Source: Candidatus Babeliales bacterium (GTDB lineage: Bacteria; Babelota; Babeliae; Babelales; Vermiphilaceae). From it: a stretch of DNA of 64,000 nt. The notes under the pieces are model-generated. The model was given only the letters and a program-made list of their open reading frames with translations. It was not told where the DNA came from and did not search any database. Of this stretch, positions 17,520 through 27,204 are shown in pieces (the stretch's first letter is position 1; each line of letters opens with the position of its first letter). Where the stretch lies: the NCBI GenBank assembly GCA_035944115.1, contig DASZBJ010000038.1, positions 42,207 through 106,206 of the forward strand, read 5' to 3'. Made by a program: the position numbers and the translations under genes.

Positions 17520-20500
17520 TTAGTCGATTAATACTTGATCTAACACTTCTTTTGCATTTTTTACGAATGTGATGGTCATGCCTTGCGTAATGCCCTTTTT
17601 CTCTGCTTTTTTGAAATCAGGTATGTTTTCTTCTGAAAGGAAGACGTGCATTATACCAGCTTGTTTTGCGCCGAGTAGTTTTTCATTGACGCCGCCGATA
17701 GCAGTTACTTGTCCGCGTAAATTAAGTTCGCCGGTCATAGCACAGCTTGCATCTACTTTTTTGTTTGTTAAAACAGATGCGATTGCGGTGAGCATGGTTA
17801 TACCGGCAGATGGCCCATCTTTTGGTGTGGCTCCTGCTGGTGCGTGAATGTGAATGAAGTGTGTATCAAGCAGAGTTAGATCGATACCAAGTTCTTGAGC
17901 GTGTTCACGTGCGTAGCTTAATGCAATGTTTGCAGATTCTTGCATTACCTCTTTCATCTGTCCAGTTAGTTTTAATAATTCTGTGTCATGTGTTGTACGA
18001 GGAATTAACGCAGCTTCGATTTTAGTAATCCCGCCCCCTACTGGAGACCAATACAATCCATTAACAATACCAACCATATCTTCTTGTGATTCAAGCGGGT
18101 TCTGTATAAGAGGTTCACCCAAATGCTCGATTAACATGTCGGCAGTGATAAATATCTCTTTTTCCATTGGAGTGTTAGTAGTCAAATGGTAGGTGATAAT
18201 TTTTGAAAGTAACTTGCGAATGGTACGTTTCAGTTGTCGTACTCCTGTCTCTAGCGTGTAATCTTGAATAATATTAGTTAATGCATTTTCTTCAAAAGAG
18301 AGAGTGGTGTCATTAAGACCAATATCTTTTTTAACCTGGTTTATTAAACATGTCTCTGTGATCGATTTTTTTTCTTCTAGTGTGTAGCCAGCAAGGGTGA
18401 CGATTTGCATTCTATCAAGGAGAGGCCATGGCACTTGGCTGGCATCATTCATGGTCGTAATAAAGAGGACTTTTGAAAGATCATAAGGAATATCAAGATA
18501 TTGATCTTTAAATTGACTATTTTGTTCAGGGTCAAGAATTTCGAGTAGCGTAGCATATACTGAGTCATTTGTTTTATCGATCTCATCAAGCACTATCACA
18601 GGATTGCTCGATCCGCATTCTTTTATGGCGTTGATGATTTCGCCTGCAGTAGCATTGACGTATACTCGAGGATTTCCCCGCAATGTGGATTGATACTGCA
18701 CGCTGCCCAGTGATATTTTAATGAATTTTCTTCCTAAACTTTCGGCAATAGATCTTGCTATTGATGTTTTACCGATCCCTGGTGGGCCATACAAACCAAG
18801 TACGGGGAGAGATTTTAGATCTTTATTTATAGTAAGCGTGGCTATAAAGTCTAGGAGCTCTTCTTTTATTTCATCCATACCGTAATGAGATGTATTGAGC
18901 TTTTCTTTAATTTGCTCCATGTCTAAGTTGTCTTGCGTCCTATAGTGCCATGGTAATGAGAACACAAATTCAAGGTGTTTTTTAGTTATGGAATCTTGAT
19001 CAAGCCTAGTTGCTGTCCCTGCATTATCGATCTCTTCATAGAGATTGATTTTGTATTGATCGGCTATGGGGAGCGTTTTTACTTTCATATACATCGAAGC
19101 GAGATCTTTTGATGATTGAAATTGTTGTGCTGCATAACTATCTTCTAGCAAAGGAGCACCGAAAAACTGTTTGATATGTTCTGGTGTTATAGTCGTTATT
19201 TCTTCCCCTTTCAGATATGCTTGAGCGAGTTTTGCAAAAATCGATTGTATATGCTGCTGCGCCTCTCTCATACCAGCATCTTTTGTGTATTGTTGAAAGA
19301 GTAAGGTAAGGGCTTCATCTTGGAACGTGATGTTATGATCTTGCCAGCCCATAAGTGCTATTTGTTTCGGGATAAGAACGGTTTGAGCGATAATTATTTT
19401 CTCTTTAATGGTGTAGCCATTTAAATCGATAACTTTCATGCGGTTAAGCAAGGGCGCAGGAATTTTACTTTTGTTATTTGCGGTAGCAATGAAAAGCACT
19501 TTTGAAAAATCGTAAGGAATGCCAAGGTAATTGTCACTAAATTGCGAGTTTTGTTCAGGATCAAATAGTTCTAATAGTGCCGCTGAAGGATCGCCGCCAT
19601 ATCCGCTCATTGTGTTTATCTTATCAATTTCGTCGATAATTATTACGGGATTGCATGTGCCAGCTTGTTGAATTGCAGTAATCGGTCGTCCTGGTCGTGC
19701 ACTGATAAAAGAGCGACGGAATCCTCGTATTTCACATTCATCGTGTATTCCACCAACAGATATGCGGGCCGACTTTCTTCCTAAGCTGCGTGCTATTGAT
19801 TCTGCGATCGATGTCTTTCCGGTTCCAGGAGGACCCACAAGGCATAGTATTTGAGGAGTAGCATCCTTGGCAAATGCGCGCAGGGCAATGTATTCAAGTA
19901 TTTCGTTTTTAGCATCAGTGAGGCCAAAATGTTTTTCATTGAGAGCTTTTTCTACAATAACGGGATCTATATTTTCTTTTGTATAGCGATTCCATGGTAA
20001 TGAAAAAACTATATCAAGGTACGCTTTATTGCTGCCAAAAGGATCCGCGCTCATTACTTCTTTATACAATGTATTTTTGCTGCTTTGTGAGATAGGCAGG
20101 TTCATGATAGCCTGCATAACTTCTGTACGGGTGGAAGGTGCGAAGTTATCAGAGGTAGATTCTTGTAAAGATTCAATGGCGATATTGTTAATATGAGCAT
20201 ATATCAGAATTATGTTTCTTATTTCTTGATTAGGGGCGCACGTTAAAGCATTTTGCCCTTGGAAATTGGTATGGGCTATATCAGCATTGTGCAGTAGGAG
20301 TAGCCGTACAATTTCTTTATGCCCCTTTGTAATGGCATCAAGAAGAGCGTTATTTCCCATGTGACTATCGATAACGGTATGATCTGCACCAGCTTTTAAA
20401 AGCCATTCTGCAATGTCAGCATGTCCTGTGCGACAGGCGCATTTGAGCGAGGTTTCATTGATCATGTTGATCGCGTTAATATCGGTGTAAGAGTTCGAAA

Positions 20501-20762
20501 GCAACGCTTTTACTATGTTTTTATATCCGTAATAAGAGGCAAACATTAACGGAGTGCTTTGATTGCTATCTCTGACATTGGGGTTGGTGCCTTGGGCAAG
20601 CAATGTTTTTACGGTAAGCTGCGCAAGGGAGGTATCGCGGCCATAGTAGACGGTATTAAATAGTAATTTTTCTTTGATGGTGTCAGTAAAGCTTTCGCAA
20701 TGGGTAGGCAGAGGCGCAAAAACTGCGGCAAAACCGAGAATATAGATATAATTACGGGACAT
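17520..20762 (-). CDS. Exported ankyrin / tandem AAA+ / Lon-protease fusion
   Basis: 1080 residues from the ATG at 20762, which has GAGGAG eight bases upstream; an upstream in-frame TTG at 20792 lacks support. Residues 1-22 form a signal peptide. Four or five ankyrin repeats span about 45-190. Two complete Lon-type modules follow, each a helical segment containing FSLPW plus an AAA+ domain. Module 1 has Walker A GPPGTGKT (310-317), DEIDK (377-381) and sensor-2 Arg in GMR (499). Module 2 has GPPGIGKT (659-666), DEIDK (726-730) and GVR (842). A Lon protease domain ends the protein, with Ser985 (PKDGPSAG) and Lys1028 (GGVNEKLL) as the catalytic dyad. Ordinary Lon is cytoplasmic with one AAA+ domain, so this is not housekeeping Lon. 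All motifs look intact. Confidence 0.9.
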   Translation of the reverse strand: MSRNYIYILGFAAVFAPLPTHCESFTDTIKEKLLFNTVYYGRDTSLAQLTVKTLLAQGTNPNVRDSNQSTPLMFASYYGYKNIVKALLSNSYTDINAINMINETSLKCACRTGHADIAEWLLKAGADHTVIDSHMGNNALLDAITKGHKEIVRLLLLHNADIAHTNFQGQNALTCAPNQEIRNIILIYAHINNIAIESLQESTSDNFAPSTRTEVMQAIMNLPISQSSKNTLYKEVMSADPFGSNKAYLDIVFSLPWNRYTKENIDPVIVEKALNEKHFGLTDAKNEILEYIALRAFAKDATPQILCLVGPPGTGKTSIAESIARSLGRKSARISVGGIHDECEIRGFRRSFISARPGRPITAIQQAGTCNPVIIIDEIDKINTMSGYGGDPSAALLELFDPEQNSQFSDNYLGIPYDFSKVLFIATANNKSKIPAPLLNRMKVIDLNGYTIKEKIIIAQTVLIPKQIALMGWQDHNITFQDEALTLLFQQYTKDAGMREAQQHIQSIFAKLAQAYLKGEEITTITPEHIKQFFGAPLLEDSYAAQQFQSSKDLASMYMKVKTLPIADQYKINLYEEIDNAGTATRLDQDSITKKHLEFVFSLPWHYRTQDNLDMEQIKEKLNTSHYGMDEIKEELLDFIATLTINKDLKSLPVLGLYGPPGIGKTSIARSIAESLGRKFIKISLGSVQYQSTLRGNPRVYVNATAGEIINAIKECGSSNPVIVLDEIDKTNDSVYATLLEILDPEQNSQFKDQYLDIPYDLSKVLFITTMNDASQVPWPLLDRMQIVTLAGYTLEEKKSITETCLINQVKKDIGLNDTTLSFEENALTNIIQDYTLETGVRQLKRTIRKLLSKIITYHLTTNTPMEKEIFITADMLIEHLGEPLIQNPLESQEDMVGIVNGLYWSPVGGGITKIEAALIPRTTHDTELLKLTGQMKEVMQESANIALSYAREHAQELGIDLTLLDTHFIHIHAPAGATPKDGPSAGITMLTAIASVLTNKKVDASCAMTGELNLRGQVTAIGGVNEKLLGAKQAGIMHVFLSEENIPDFKKAEKKGITQGMTITFVKNAKEVLDQVLID

Positions 20763-21053
20763 TTTATGTACTCCTCGGATATGTTTATCCAATAAAATGT
20801 TTCATATTGTATTTTTGAAAAAAAGCTAGAATCAGTATTTTGTATCACTATTATACTACGTTGTTTGATTTTTTTTGCAATCGCCTATAGTCCAATGGAA
20901 TATGGGCGATTTGGAAGGGGTATTTGCTTATAAAACGATAGAATGCTATTTCTTATTAGAAATTACTTGCAATAAAAATAATTATATTGTTAGAGTAAGT
21001 ATCAATGTAAAAATAAATAGGGTAGTAAAGTAGTATTTTTTAAGGGGGGAGCA

Positions 21054-21263
21054 ATGTTAAAGGGTATTAAAGTAGTAAGCAATTATTCGATAGCGGTTTT
21101 GCGCGTGTTTTTTATTTTTTTAATGTCGTTGTTTTTTCCGTGGTTATTTCTGTATCACGTGCAGCTTAATGTTATTGACAATAAACCAACAATGTATTCC
21201 GTGTGTAACGAGAATAATAATTCTCCTACGGGTTTAGAAAAAGAGAAGATGATTCTTGTATAA
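21054..21263 (+). CDS. Small single-helix membrane protein
   Basis: 69 residues. One strong hydrophobic helix (about 14-36, IAVLRVFFIFLMSLFFPWLFLYHV) is followed by a short polar tail. The ribosome site AAGGGGGGAG just before the ATG is unusually strong, which argues that it is translated. It ends 14 bp before the NamZ start, so the two are likely cotranscribed. No family recognised; it may be an envelope protein accompanying NamZ. Confidence 0.6.
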   Translation: MLKGIKVVSNYSIAVLRVFFIFLMSLFFPWLFLYHVQLNVIDNKPTMYSVCNENNNSPTGLEKEKMILV

Positions 21264-21277
21264 GTGGAGTGCGAGCT

Positions 21278-22498
21278 ATGAAGCGTATACTATTGTTAAT
21301 ATTGTCATGTTTGCCTTGTTGCGCGAACGTTTTTCAATTGGGCGTTGAAAATATTTCTCCTGCATTTGTTGCATGGCTTGCGGGTCAACGTGTTGGTCTT
21401 GCAACTAATCAGACCGGCGTTAATCAATTGGGCAAAAGGACGATTGACATACTGAAGGCAAAAGGAATTAATCTGTGTGCAATTTTTACACCTGAACATG
21501 GAATAACGGGAACAGTCGGTGCTGAGCTAAAGGTAAAAGACTCAGTGGATGGCAGCACAGGTGTTTCGATTTTTAGTTTATATGCGGGAGATACGGGTAA
21601 AAAAATAACACAACAAACGTTGGATCCAGTAGATGTAATTATTTTCGACATGCAAGATTCTGGTATGCGCCATTATACGTATATCTCCACATTATTCCAC
21701 TTAATGAAAGCAGCTGCTCATTTTAAAAAGCGGGTGGTAGTGCTTGATCGCCCTAACCCATTGGGATGCAATATGGAAGGTCCATTAGTAGATGATGGAC
21801 TAATTTCATTTATATCCATTGCATCGATTCCTGTTCGACATGCTATGACAATCGGTGAGCTTGCTTTATATTTTAATAAAATGTTATTGCATGATGCAGT
21901 TGAATTGCATGTGATAAAAATGAGCGGGTATGAACGCAGCAAGGGTATTCAAGGGAAGTTGCTTGTTGGACTTTCTCCGAACATACAAAGTGCAAATTCT
22001 TGTTATGGATATAGTTTTTTAGGATTATTAGGTGATATTGATCCATTCCATATTGGGGTTGGAACAGATAAAGCTTTTCAATGCATTATGCTTTCTGAAA
22101 AAATGAAAATAGATCAAACGGTTTGGCAGCAGCTACAAAAATTATTAGGTGAAATGCACATTAATGGGTCTCCATACCGATACTACAATGAAAAAAAGAA
22201 AGATTGGTTTCAAGGATTATCGCTCCACTTTTCGGACATCAATAAAGTACATTCGTTTACGCTTTTTATGAAAATTTTGGTGCTTTTTAAAAAAGCAGGA
22301 GTTACATGTTCTTTTGGGGTTAATTTTGATAAAGCTGTCGGGACATTAGCGGTGCGTGAATTTTTGGCGGGTACTTTATCTGCTGCAGCATTTACTAAAA
22401 AAATAAATGATGGTCTTGATAGTTTTTATAAGCAGGCACAGCTTGCTTTCTTATATCAACCAAATCCAACGCTTATCCATGTGCCAATTCTGAATTAG
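21278..22498 (+). CDS. NamZ-like exo-beta-N-acetylmuramidase (DUF1343)
   Basis: Removes terminal N-acetylmuramic acid from peptidoglycan fragments; a turnover and recycling enzyme. 406 residues from the ATG at 21278, with GGAG 9 bases upstream; a GTG at 21269 is the alternative. The signal peptide is MKRILLLILSCLPCCA. Family hallmarks are VGLATNQTGV, IFTPEHGITG, VDVIIFDMQDSGMRHYTYISTL, VVVLDRPNPLG, SIPVRHAMTIGELA and a C-terminal region with PYRYY. It stands alone with the 69-residue membrane protein and ends at a terminator. Implies that the cell has, or meets, peptidoglycan. Confidence 0.9.
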   Translation: MKRILLLILSCLPCCANVFQLGVENISPAFVAWLAGQRVGLATNQTGVNQLGKRTIDILKAKGINLCAIFTPEHGITGTVGAELKVKDSVDGSTGVSIFSLYAGDTGKKITQQTLDPVDVIIFDMQDSGMRHYTYISTLFHLMKAAAHFKKRVVVLDRPNPLGCNMEGPLVDDGLISFISIASIPVRHAMTIGELALYFNKMLLHDAVELHVIKMSGYERSKGIQGKLLVGLSPNIQSANSCYGYSFLGLLGDIDPFHIGVGTDKAFQCIMLSEKMKIDQTVWQQLQKLLGEMHINGSPYRYYNEKKKDWFQGLSLHFSDINKVHSFTLFMKILVLFKKAGVTCSFGVNFDKAVGTLAVREFLAGTLSAAAFTKKINDGLDSFYKQAQLAFLYQPNPTLIHVPILN

Positions 22499-22519
22499 TC
22501 TGAGTTTCGCCTAAAGACA

Positions 22520-22565
22520 TTTGAATGGCCGCGTCCACATGAGACTCGACCATTCAAATATTTTC
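22520..22565 (+). terminator. Terminator after namZ-like gene
   Basis: TTTGAATGG (22520-22528) pairs with CCATTCAAA (22550-22558), with additional GTC/GAC pairing inside, followed by TATTTTCTTTT. Confidence 0.7.
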
Positions 22566-22869
22566 TTTTAGAGCTTTATATTAAGTTATAAAAGTGGTTT
22601 GTTGACTTGTTTGCATTGATTAATAAGGTAAACAGGTGAATTCTGCTGATGGTCGTTGGGTGTCAAGCATTGTTTTTTAAGAAGGGATTCTTTCAGAAAG
22701 AAATAAGATTCGATATTCGCAACGAAAAAATTGAAGAATAATTTTTCAGAAAAAAAGTTAAAAAATCTATTTGATAATGGGCGCTTAAAGCGTTACATTT
22801 ATAAGATATCTATAAGTGGAGGTTTTCCATTTGTCCGATTTTTTTTGTTTAAAAAATGAATGAGATGTG
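22566..22869. other. Non-coding stretch upstream of nrdA
   Basis: About 300 bp with no reading frame of note. It is A/T-rich, with a TTGACTTG sequence near 22600. I looked for paired NrdR-type boxes and found none that convince. Confidence 0.35.
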
Positions 22870-22898
22870 TTGTTGCGCAGGTGAGGTGTCTGTATGAT
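22870..22898 (+). promoter_or_regulatory. Probable nrdAB promoter
   Basis: TTGTTG (22870-22875) and TATGAT (22893-22898) are separated by exactly 17 bp, fitting a sigma-70 promoter. Expected transcription start is near 22905, about 40 bases before the nrdA ATG. Confidence 0.45.
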
Positions 22899-22943
22899 GT
22901 GCGGAGTAAAGAGTAACTTTTTTTAATTAAGAAGGGTTTGGCT

Positions 22944-25463
22944 ATGGAAGATTTTGCAAAAATTATATCGATCACCAAAAGTGATGGAACGATCGAACCA
23001 CTTAATGTGGAAAAATGGCGACAAGAGATCGCATGGGCATCTAAGGGGCATGAGGCATTTATAGTAGTTGAAGATATTATTCAAGAAACGATGAAGAATA
23101 TCTTCAATGGCATAATGACGAACGAAATAGATGATGCACTTATTTTGGCTTCAACAGGACTGATTGAACGAGATCCTGGGTATAGTTATGTATCCGCACG
23201 ACTTTTGCTTAAAAAATTATATAAAGAAGTTGTGCGAGAATCGATTGTTACCAGCAACGTGAGTGATGCTTATAAAGCTTCATTTGTGAATAACATTAAG
23301 CATGCTGTTGAACAAAAGGTTTATGACACCCAGATGAATTCATTTGATCTTGAATATTTAGCGCAGCATCTACGCCCTGAGCGTGATGAGTTGCTTGATT
23401 ATATGGGACTTAAAACCCTGTATGAGCGTTATTTTACCAAGCATGAAGGGACTCGATTGGAATTGCCGCAAGTATTTTTTATGCGTGTTGCAATGGGAGT
23501 TTCGCTTAATGAATCAAATAAAAATGAAAAAGCAGTCGAGTTTTATAATGCGTTTTCTCAATTTCTGTATGTTCCGAGCACTCCAACATTATTACATTCT
23601 GGATTAGTGCGGGCGCAGTTAAGCTCATGCTTTTTAAATACTGTATCAGACGATTTAAAGCATATTTTTAAATGTTACGGTGATAATGCGCAGTTATCAA
23701 AATGGTCTGGGGGGATAGGAACGGATTGGACTAATGTGCGTGCAACGGGTGCTAACATTAAGAGTATTAAAGTAGAAAGTCAGGGTCTTATTCCGTTTTT
23801 AAAAATTGCAAATGATACAACTGCTGCAATTAATAGAAGTGGTAAACGGCGCAGTGCTGCGGTTGTTTATTTAGAAACGTGGCATTTGGATATCGAAGAT
23901 TTTATTGATTTGCGCAAAAACACCGGTGATGAGCGTCGAAGAACTCATGATATTAATACGGCAAACTGGATACCAGATTTGTTTATGAAACGGGTTTTTG
24001 CTGATGATAACTGGACTCTTTTTTCTCCTGATGAAGCACCAGACTTGCATCATATCTATGGTAAAGAGTTCGAAAAGCGCTATGCAGAATATGAAAAACA
24101 AGCACAAGAAGGTGTAATAGAGAAATTTAAGGTTGTTTCTGCAGCAAAATTATGGCGTAAGATGTTAAGCCGTTTGTTTGAAACAGGTCATCCATGGATA
24201 ACGTTTAAAGATCCTTCTAACATTCGCTCGCCGCAAGATCATGCAGGAGTAATTCATGCATCGAATTTATGTACCGAGATTTTGCTTAATACTTCAGAGG
24301 ACGAAACTGCGGTTTGTAATTTGGGATCAGTTAACCTTGGCCTTCATATCGTGGATGGAAGACTGGATCAAGGATTGTTACAAAAAACAATTTCCACTGC
24401 TATGCGCATTCTTGATAACGTTATTGATTTGAACTTTTATCCAACTATTGAAGCGCAAAATGCAAACTTTAAACATCGTCCCGTTGGGCTTGGCGTTATG
24501 GGCGTACAGGATGCATTGTATCTTTTGGATATTCCATTTGATGATCCTCGTGCTTTAGAATTTGCTGATACTTCTATGGAGGCGATTTCCTATTTTGCGA
24601 TTGCAGCTTCTTCACAACTTGCAAAAGAGCGCGGTGCATATGGATCGTATAAGGGTTCAAAATGGGATCGCAATCTATTTCCGCATGATACCATTGAGCT
24701 TCTTGAGCAGGAGCGTGGTATGCCTATTGAGGTGCGTCGCGGAGGAATGCTTGATTGGGCCCCTGTGCGTGAGCATGTAAAACAGTATGGTATGAGAAAC
24801 TCAAACTGTATGGCTATTGCGCCAACAGCAACGATTTCAAATATTGTTGGCTGTTTCCCGTGTATAGAGCCTATTTATAAAAATATATACGTTAAAGCGA
24901 ATATGACGGGTGAATTCACGGTTGTTAATCGATACCTAATTGAGGATTTAAAGAAGCTAAATATGTGGAACCAAGATATGCTTAATCAACTTAAGTATAT
25001 GGATGGTAACGTTGCCATGATCGAAGAAATTCCACAACATTTGAAAGATAAATATAAAGAAGCATTTCAAATTGATCCTGAATGGTTATTGCAGTTGACT
25101 GCTGCCCGTTCAAAATGGATTGACCAGAGCCAATCTCATAACGTGTTTATGCAGGGTGTATCGGGTAAAAAGCTGAGTGCTATTTATGAAAATGCGTGGA
25201 AAATGGGAATCAAGACTATGTATTATTTGCGTACGCTTGGTGCAAGTCAGATTGAAAAATCGACATTGGATGCGAAAAAGTTTGGCTATACGCAAAAAAG
25301 GCAGTACACATCTGTTGATAGTGCAATGAGCTCGGATGTGCGGCAAATTCCTGCAACTATGGCAGAAATGGGAAAGTATGTGGATGAAATGCCGCAATCG
25401 CCTGCAACTATGGCTAATGCGTGTAGTATTTTAAACGAAGAAGAATGTGAATCGTGTCAGTAA
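22944..25463 (+). CDS. nrdA: Ribonucleoside-diphosphate reductase, alpha subunit (class I)
   Basis: Reduces NDPs to dNDPs using a radical delivered from NrdB. 839 residues from the ATG at 22944, with AAGAAGGG seven bases upstream (an in-frame TTG at 22938 is not supported). An ATP-cone allosteric domain occupies about residues 3-95. Active-site residues are Cys229 (LSSCFLNT), the Asn441-x-Cys443-x-Glu445 triad (NLCTE) and Cys458 (AVCNLGS). The C-terminal CESC pair (835/838) accepts electrons from a thioredoxin. The radical-path tyrosines are not assigned. nrdB follows after 15 bp. Confidence 0.97.
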   Translation: MEDFAKIISITKSDGTIEPLNVEKWRQEIAWASKGHEAFIVVEDIIQETMKNIFNGIMTNEIDDALILASTGLIERDPGYSYVSARLLLKKLYKEVVRESIVTSNVSDAYKASFVNNIKHAVEQKVYDTQMNSFDLEYLAQHLRPERDELLDYMGLKTLYERYFTKHEGTRLELPQVFFMRVAMGVSLNESNKNEKAVEFYNAFSQFLYVPSTPTLLHSGLVRAQLSSCFLNTVSDDLKHIFKCYGDNAQLSKWSGGIGTDWTNVRATGANIKSIKVESQGLIPFLKIANDTTAAINRSGKRRSAAVVYLETWHLDIEDFIDLRKNTGDERRRTHDINTANWIPDLFMKRVFADDNWTLFSPDEAPDLHHIYGKEFEKRYAEYEKQAQEGVIEKFKVVSAAKLWRKMLSRLFETGHPWITFKDPSNIRSPQDHAGVIHASNLCTEILLNTSEDETAVCNLGSVNLGLHIVDGRLDQGLLQKTISTAMRILDNVIDLNFYPTIEAQNANFKHRPVGLGVMGVQDALYLLDIPFDDPRALEFADTSMEAISYFAIAASSQLAKERGAYGSYKGSKWDRNLFPHDTIELLEQERGMPIEVRRGGMLDWAPVREHVKQYGMRNSNCMAIAPTATISNIVGCFPCIEPIYKNIYVKANMTGEFTVVNRYLIEDLKKLNMWNQDMLNQLKYMDGNVAMIEEIPQHLKDKYKEAFQIDPEWLLQLTAARSKWIDQSQSHNVFMQGVSGKKLSAIYENAWKMGIKTMYYLRTLGASQIEKSTLDAKKFGYTQKRQYTSVDSAMSSDVRQIPATMAEMGKYVDEMPQSPATMANACSILNEEECESCQ

Positions 25464-25478
25464 CGCAAGGAAAATTAG

Positions 25479-26483
25479 ATGATTCAAAAGGGTGTTATTA
25501 ATAATTCAACGGTAAATCCAAATAAGATTTTACCGATGACCTATTTGTGGGCGCGTCAGCATTACAAAGATGGAGTTGCGAATAACTGGACTCCTGAAGA
25601 AATTTCGATGCAACGAGATGTTGAACAATGGAAGTCTGATACCGTATTAAGTGCAACAGAACGACGTATGATTTTGTGGAATTTAGGATTTTTTTCCACA
25701 GCAGAATCATTGACAGCAAATAATTTGGTACTTGCAGTATACCAGCATGTGACCAATCCTGAATGTCGCCAATATATTTTGCGTCAAGCATATGAAGAGG
25801 CGGTACATACAGACACATTTATTTACTGTTGCGATTCATTGGGGCTTGATCCTGAAGAGATTTATACTATGTATGAATCTATTGAATCTATTAAAGAAAA
25901 AGATGATTTTGTGGTCCAATTAACGAAATCACTTTTTGATCCTACTTTTAAAACTGATTCGCCAGCGAACATTCAAAAGTTTCTGCATGATCTGATTGGA
26001 TATTATGTGATCATGGAAGGGATTTTCTTCTATGCTGGATTTGCCATGATGCTTGCATTAAAGCGGCAGGATAAAATGGTGGGCATTGGCGAGCAGTTTG
26101 AATATATTATGCGTGATGAGAGCTTGCATCTTGCATTTGGTTGCGATTTGATTAACACGATTAAAGTTGAAAACCCTGAAATTTGGACGGAACAATTCCA
26201 ACAGGAACTTGTTGATCTTATTAAACATGCAGTAACTTTAGAAAAAGCCTATGCAATTGATGCGTGCCCGCAGGGTTTATTAGGAATTAATGCAGAACAG
26301 TTTTGCAATTATGTAGAACATATTGCAGATAGACGTCTTGAGCGCATTGATTTACCAAAGGTATATGGCAGAGAAAATCCATTCCCGTGGATGTCACAAG
26401 CAACAGATTTGAGCAAAGAGAAAAATTTCTTTGAAACTCGAGTGACAGAGTATCAGACAGCTGGTTCGCTTGATTGGGAATAG
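25479..26483 (+). CDS. nrdB: Ribonucleoside-diphosphate reductase, beta subunit, class Ic-like
   Basis: Ferritin-like radical-generating subunit, partner of NrdA. Metal ligands visible are Glu76 (STAESL), Glu107 and His110 (EEAVH), and a second pair in RDESLHLAFG. In canonical class Ia enzymes the radical tyrosine lies four residues after the first His; here that residue is Phe114 (HTDTF). The first ligand is Glu, not Asp. Both changes are the hallmarks of Chlamydia-type class Ic subunits, which use a Mn/Fe cofactor in place of a tyrosyl radical. The spacing Glu76-Glu107 equals that of the Chlamydia ligands as I recall them. 334 residues, normal length. Confidence 0.95.
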   Translation: MIQKGVINNSTVNPNKILPMTYLWARQHYKDGVANNWTPEEISMQRDVEQWKSDTVLSATERRMILWNLGFFSTAESLTANNLVLAVYQHVTNPECRQYILRQAYEEAVHTDTFIYCCDSLGLDPEEIYTMYESIESIKEKDDFVVQLTKSLFDPTFKTDSPANIQKFLHDLIGYYVIMEGIFFYAGFAMMLALKRQDKMVGIGEQFEYIMRDESLHLAFGCDLINTIKVENPEIWTEQFQQELVDLIKHAVTLEKAYAIDACPQGLLGINAEQFCNYVEHIADRRLERIDLPKVYGRENPFPWMSQATDLSKEKNFFETRVTEYQTAGSLDWE

Positions 26484-26508
26484 TATCTATATTTATTGTA
26501 TATAAAAG

Positions 26509-26544
26509 AGGCTACATGTTTTTTGCATGTAGCCTTAATTTTTT
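26509..26544. terminator. Shared terminator, nrdB and thioredoxin gene
   Basis: AGGCTACATG (26509-26518) and CATGTAGCCT (26526-26535) form a perfect 10-bp stem, followed by TTAATTTTTT. T-rich on the other strand too, so it can serve both converging genes. Confidence 0.85.
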
Positions 26545-26606
26545 CTTAGCTCTCAAGTATAGCTTTTGTTTTAGAATAAGCACTAAAGCCAAAGCAGTAT
26601 TAGGAG

Positions 26607-26990
26607 TTACTGATGTTTTTTTATAGTTTCTTCTACCTGTTTTTTATCTGCGCCTGAAATGGTACAAACCACGGCATTATTTTTAACAAAATTAAAGGTA
26701 GGTATTGAGCTGACTGAATATTGAGCTGCTAGGTCAGGTACGTTATCAATGTTAACTTTGACAAACACCACCGCAGGATAGGTATCGCTTAATGCATTGA
26801 ATACCTTGGTAAAACCTTTGCATGGTCCGCACCAAGGGGCGTAAAAGTCTACAACTACCAATTTACCCTTGTTGTTGGCTACGATGGTATCGTATTGTGC
26901 CTTAGAGGTTACTTCTTGAACTTGGGCAAAAATAGGTGAAGCTAAGCTTAAAAACGAGGCTAATCCAATTACGGCTATGAACGATTTCAT
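26607..26990 (-). CDS. Exported thioredoxin
   Basis: 127 residues. Signal peptide 1-22 (SPIFA|QV), then a single thioredoxin fold with active site WCGPC (Cys54/Cys57) in DFYAPWCGPCKGF and the cis-proline loop SSIPTF. The motif and length match true thioredoxins, but export puts it in the periplasm or beyond. A thiol reductase or oxidase of exported cysteine-containing proteins is the likely role. Its divergent neighbour encodes two very cysteine-rich exported peptides (27205 onward), which are natural candidates for substrates. It is unlikely to serve the nearby NrdA, which is cytoplasmic. Confidence 0.92.
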   Translation of the reverse strand: MKSFIAVIGLASFLSLASPIFAQVQEVTSKAQYDTIVANNKGKLVVVDFYAPWCGPCKGFTKVFNALSDTYPAVVFVKVNIDNVPDLAAQYSVSSIPTFNFVKNNAVVCTISGADKKQVEETIKKHQ

Positions 26991-27204
26991 TATAATCCTT
27001 TGATTTATAACGGTTAATTATAAATATATCTTCGCACGTCTAACATTACAGGGTCAATTTTTATTGTCAACAAGCTTGATTATATCGTAATAGTCGGGGT
27101 TTTCAAATTTTATAATTCAATTCTTGATTTTTCAAATAGAATACTGTTACCATATTCTTATGTAATAAATGTTTATACCAGAAACTCTTATTAAGGAGAT
27201 ATGT

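Noticed and set aside
22566..22943. NrdR regulatory boxes upstream of nrdA
   Set aside because: I looked for two spaced ACA-rich palindromic boxes and found no pair with the right spacing.
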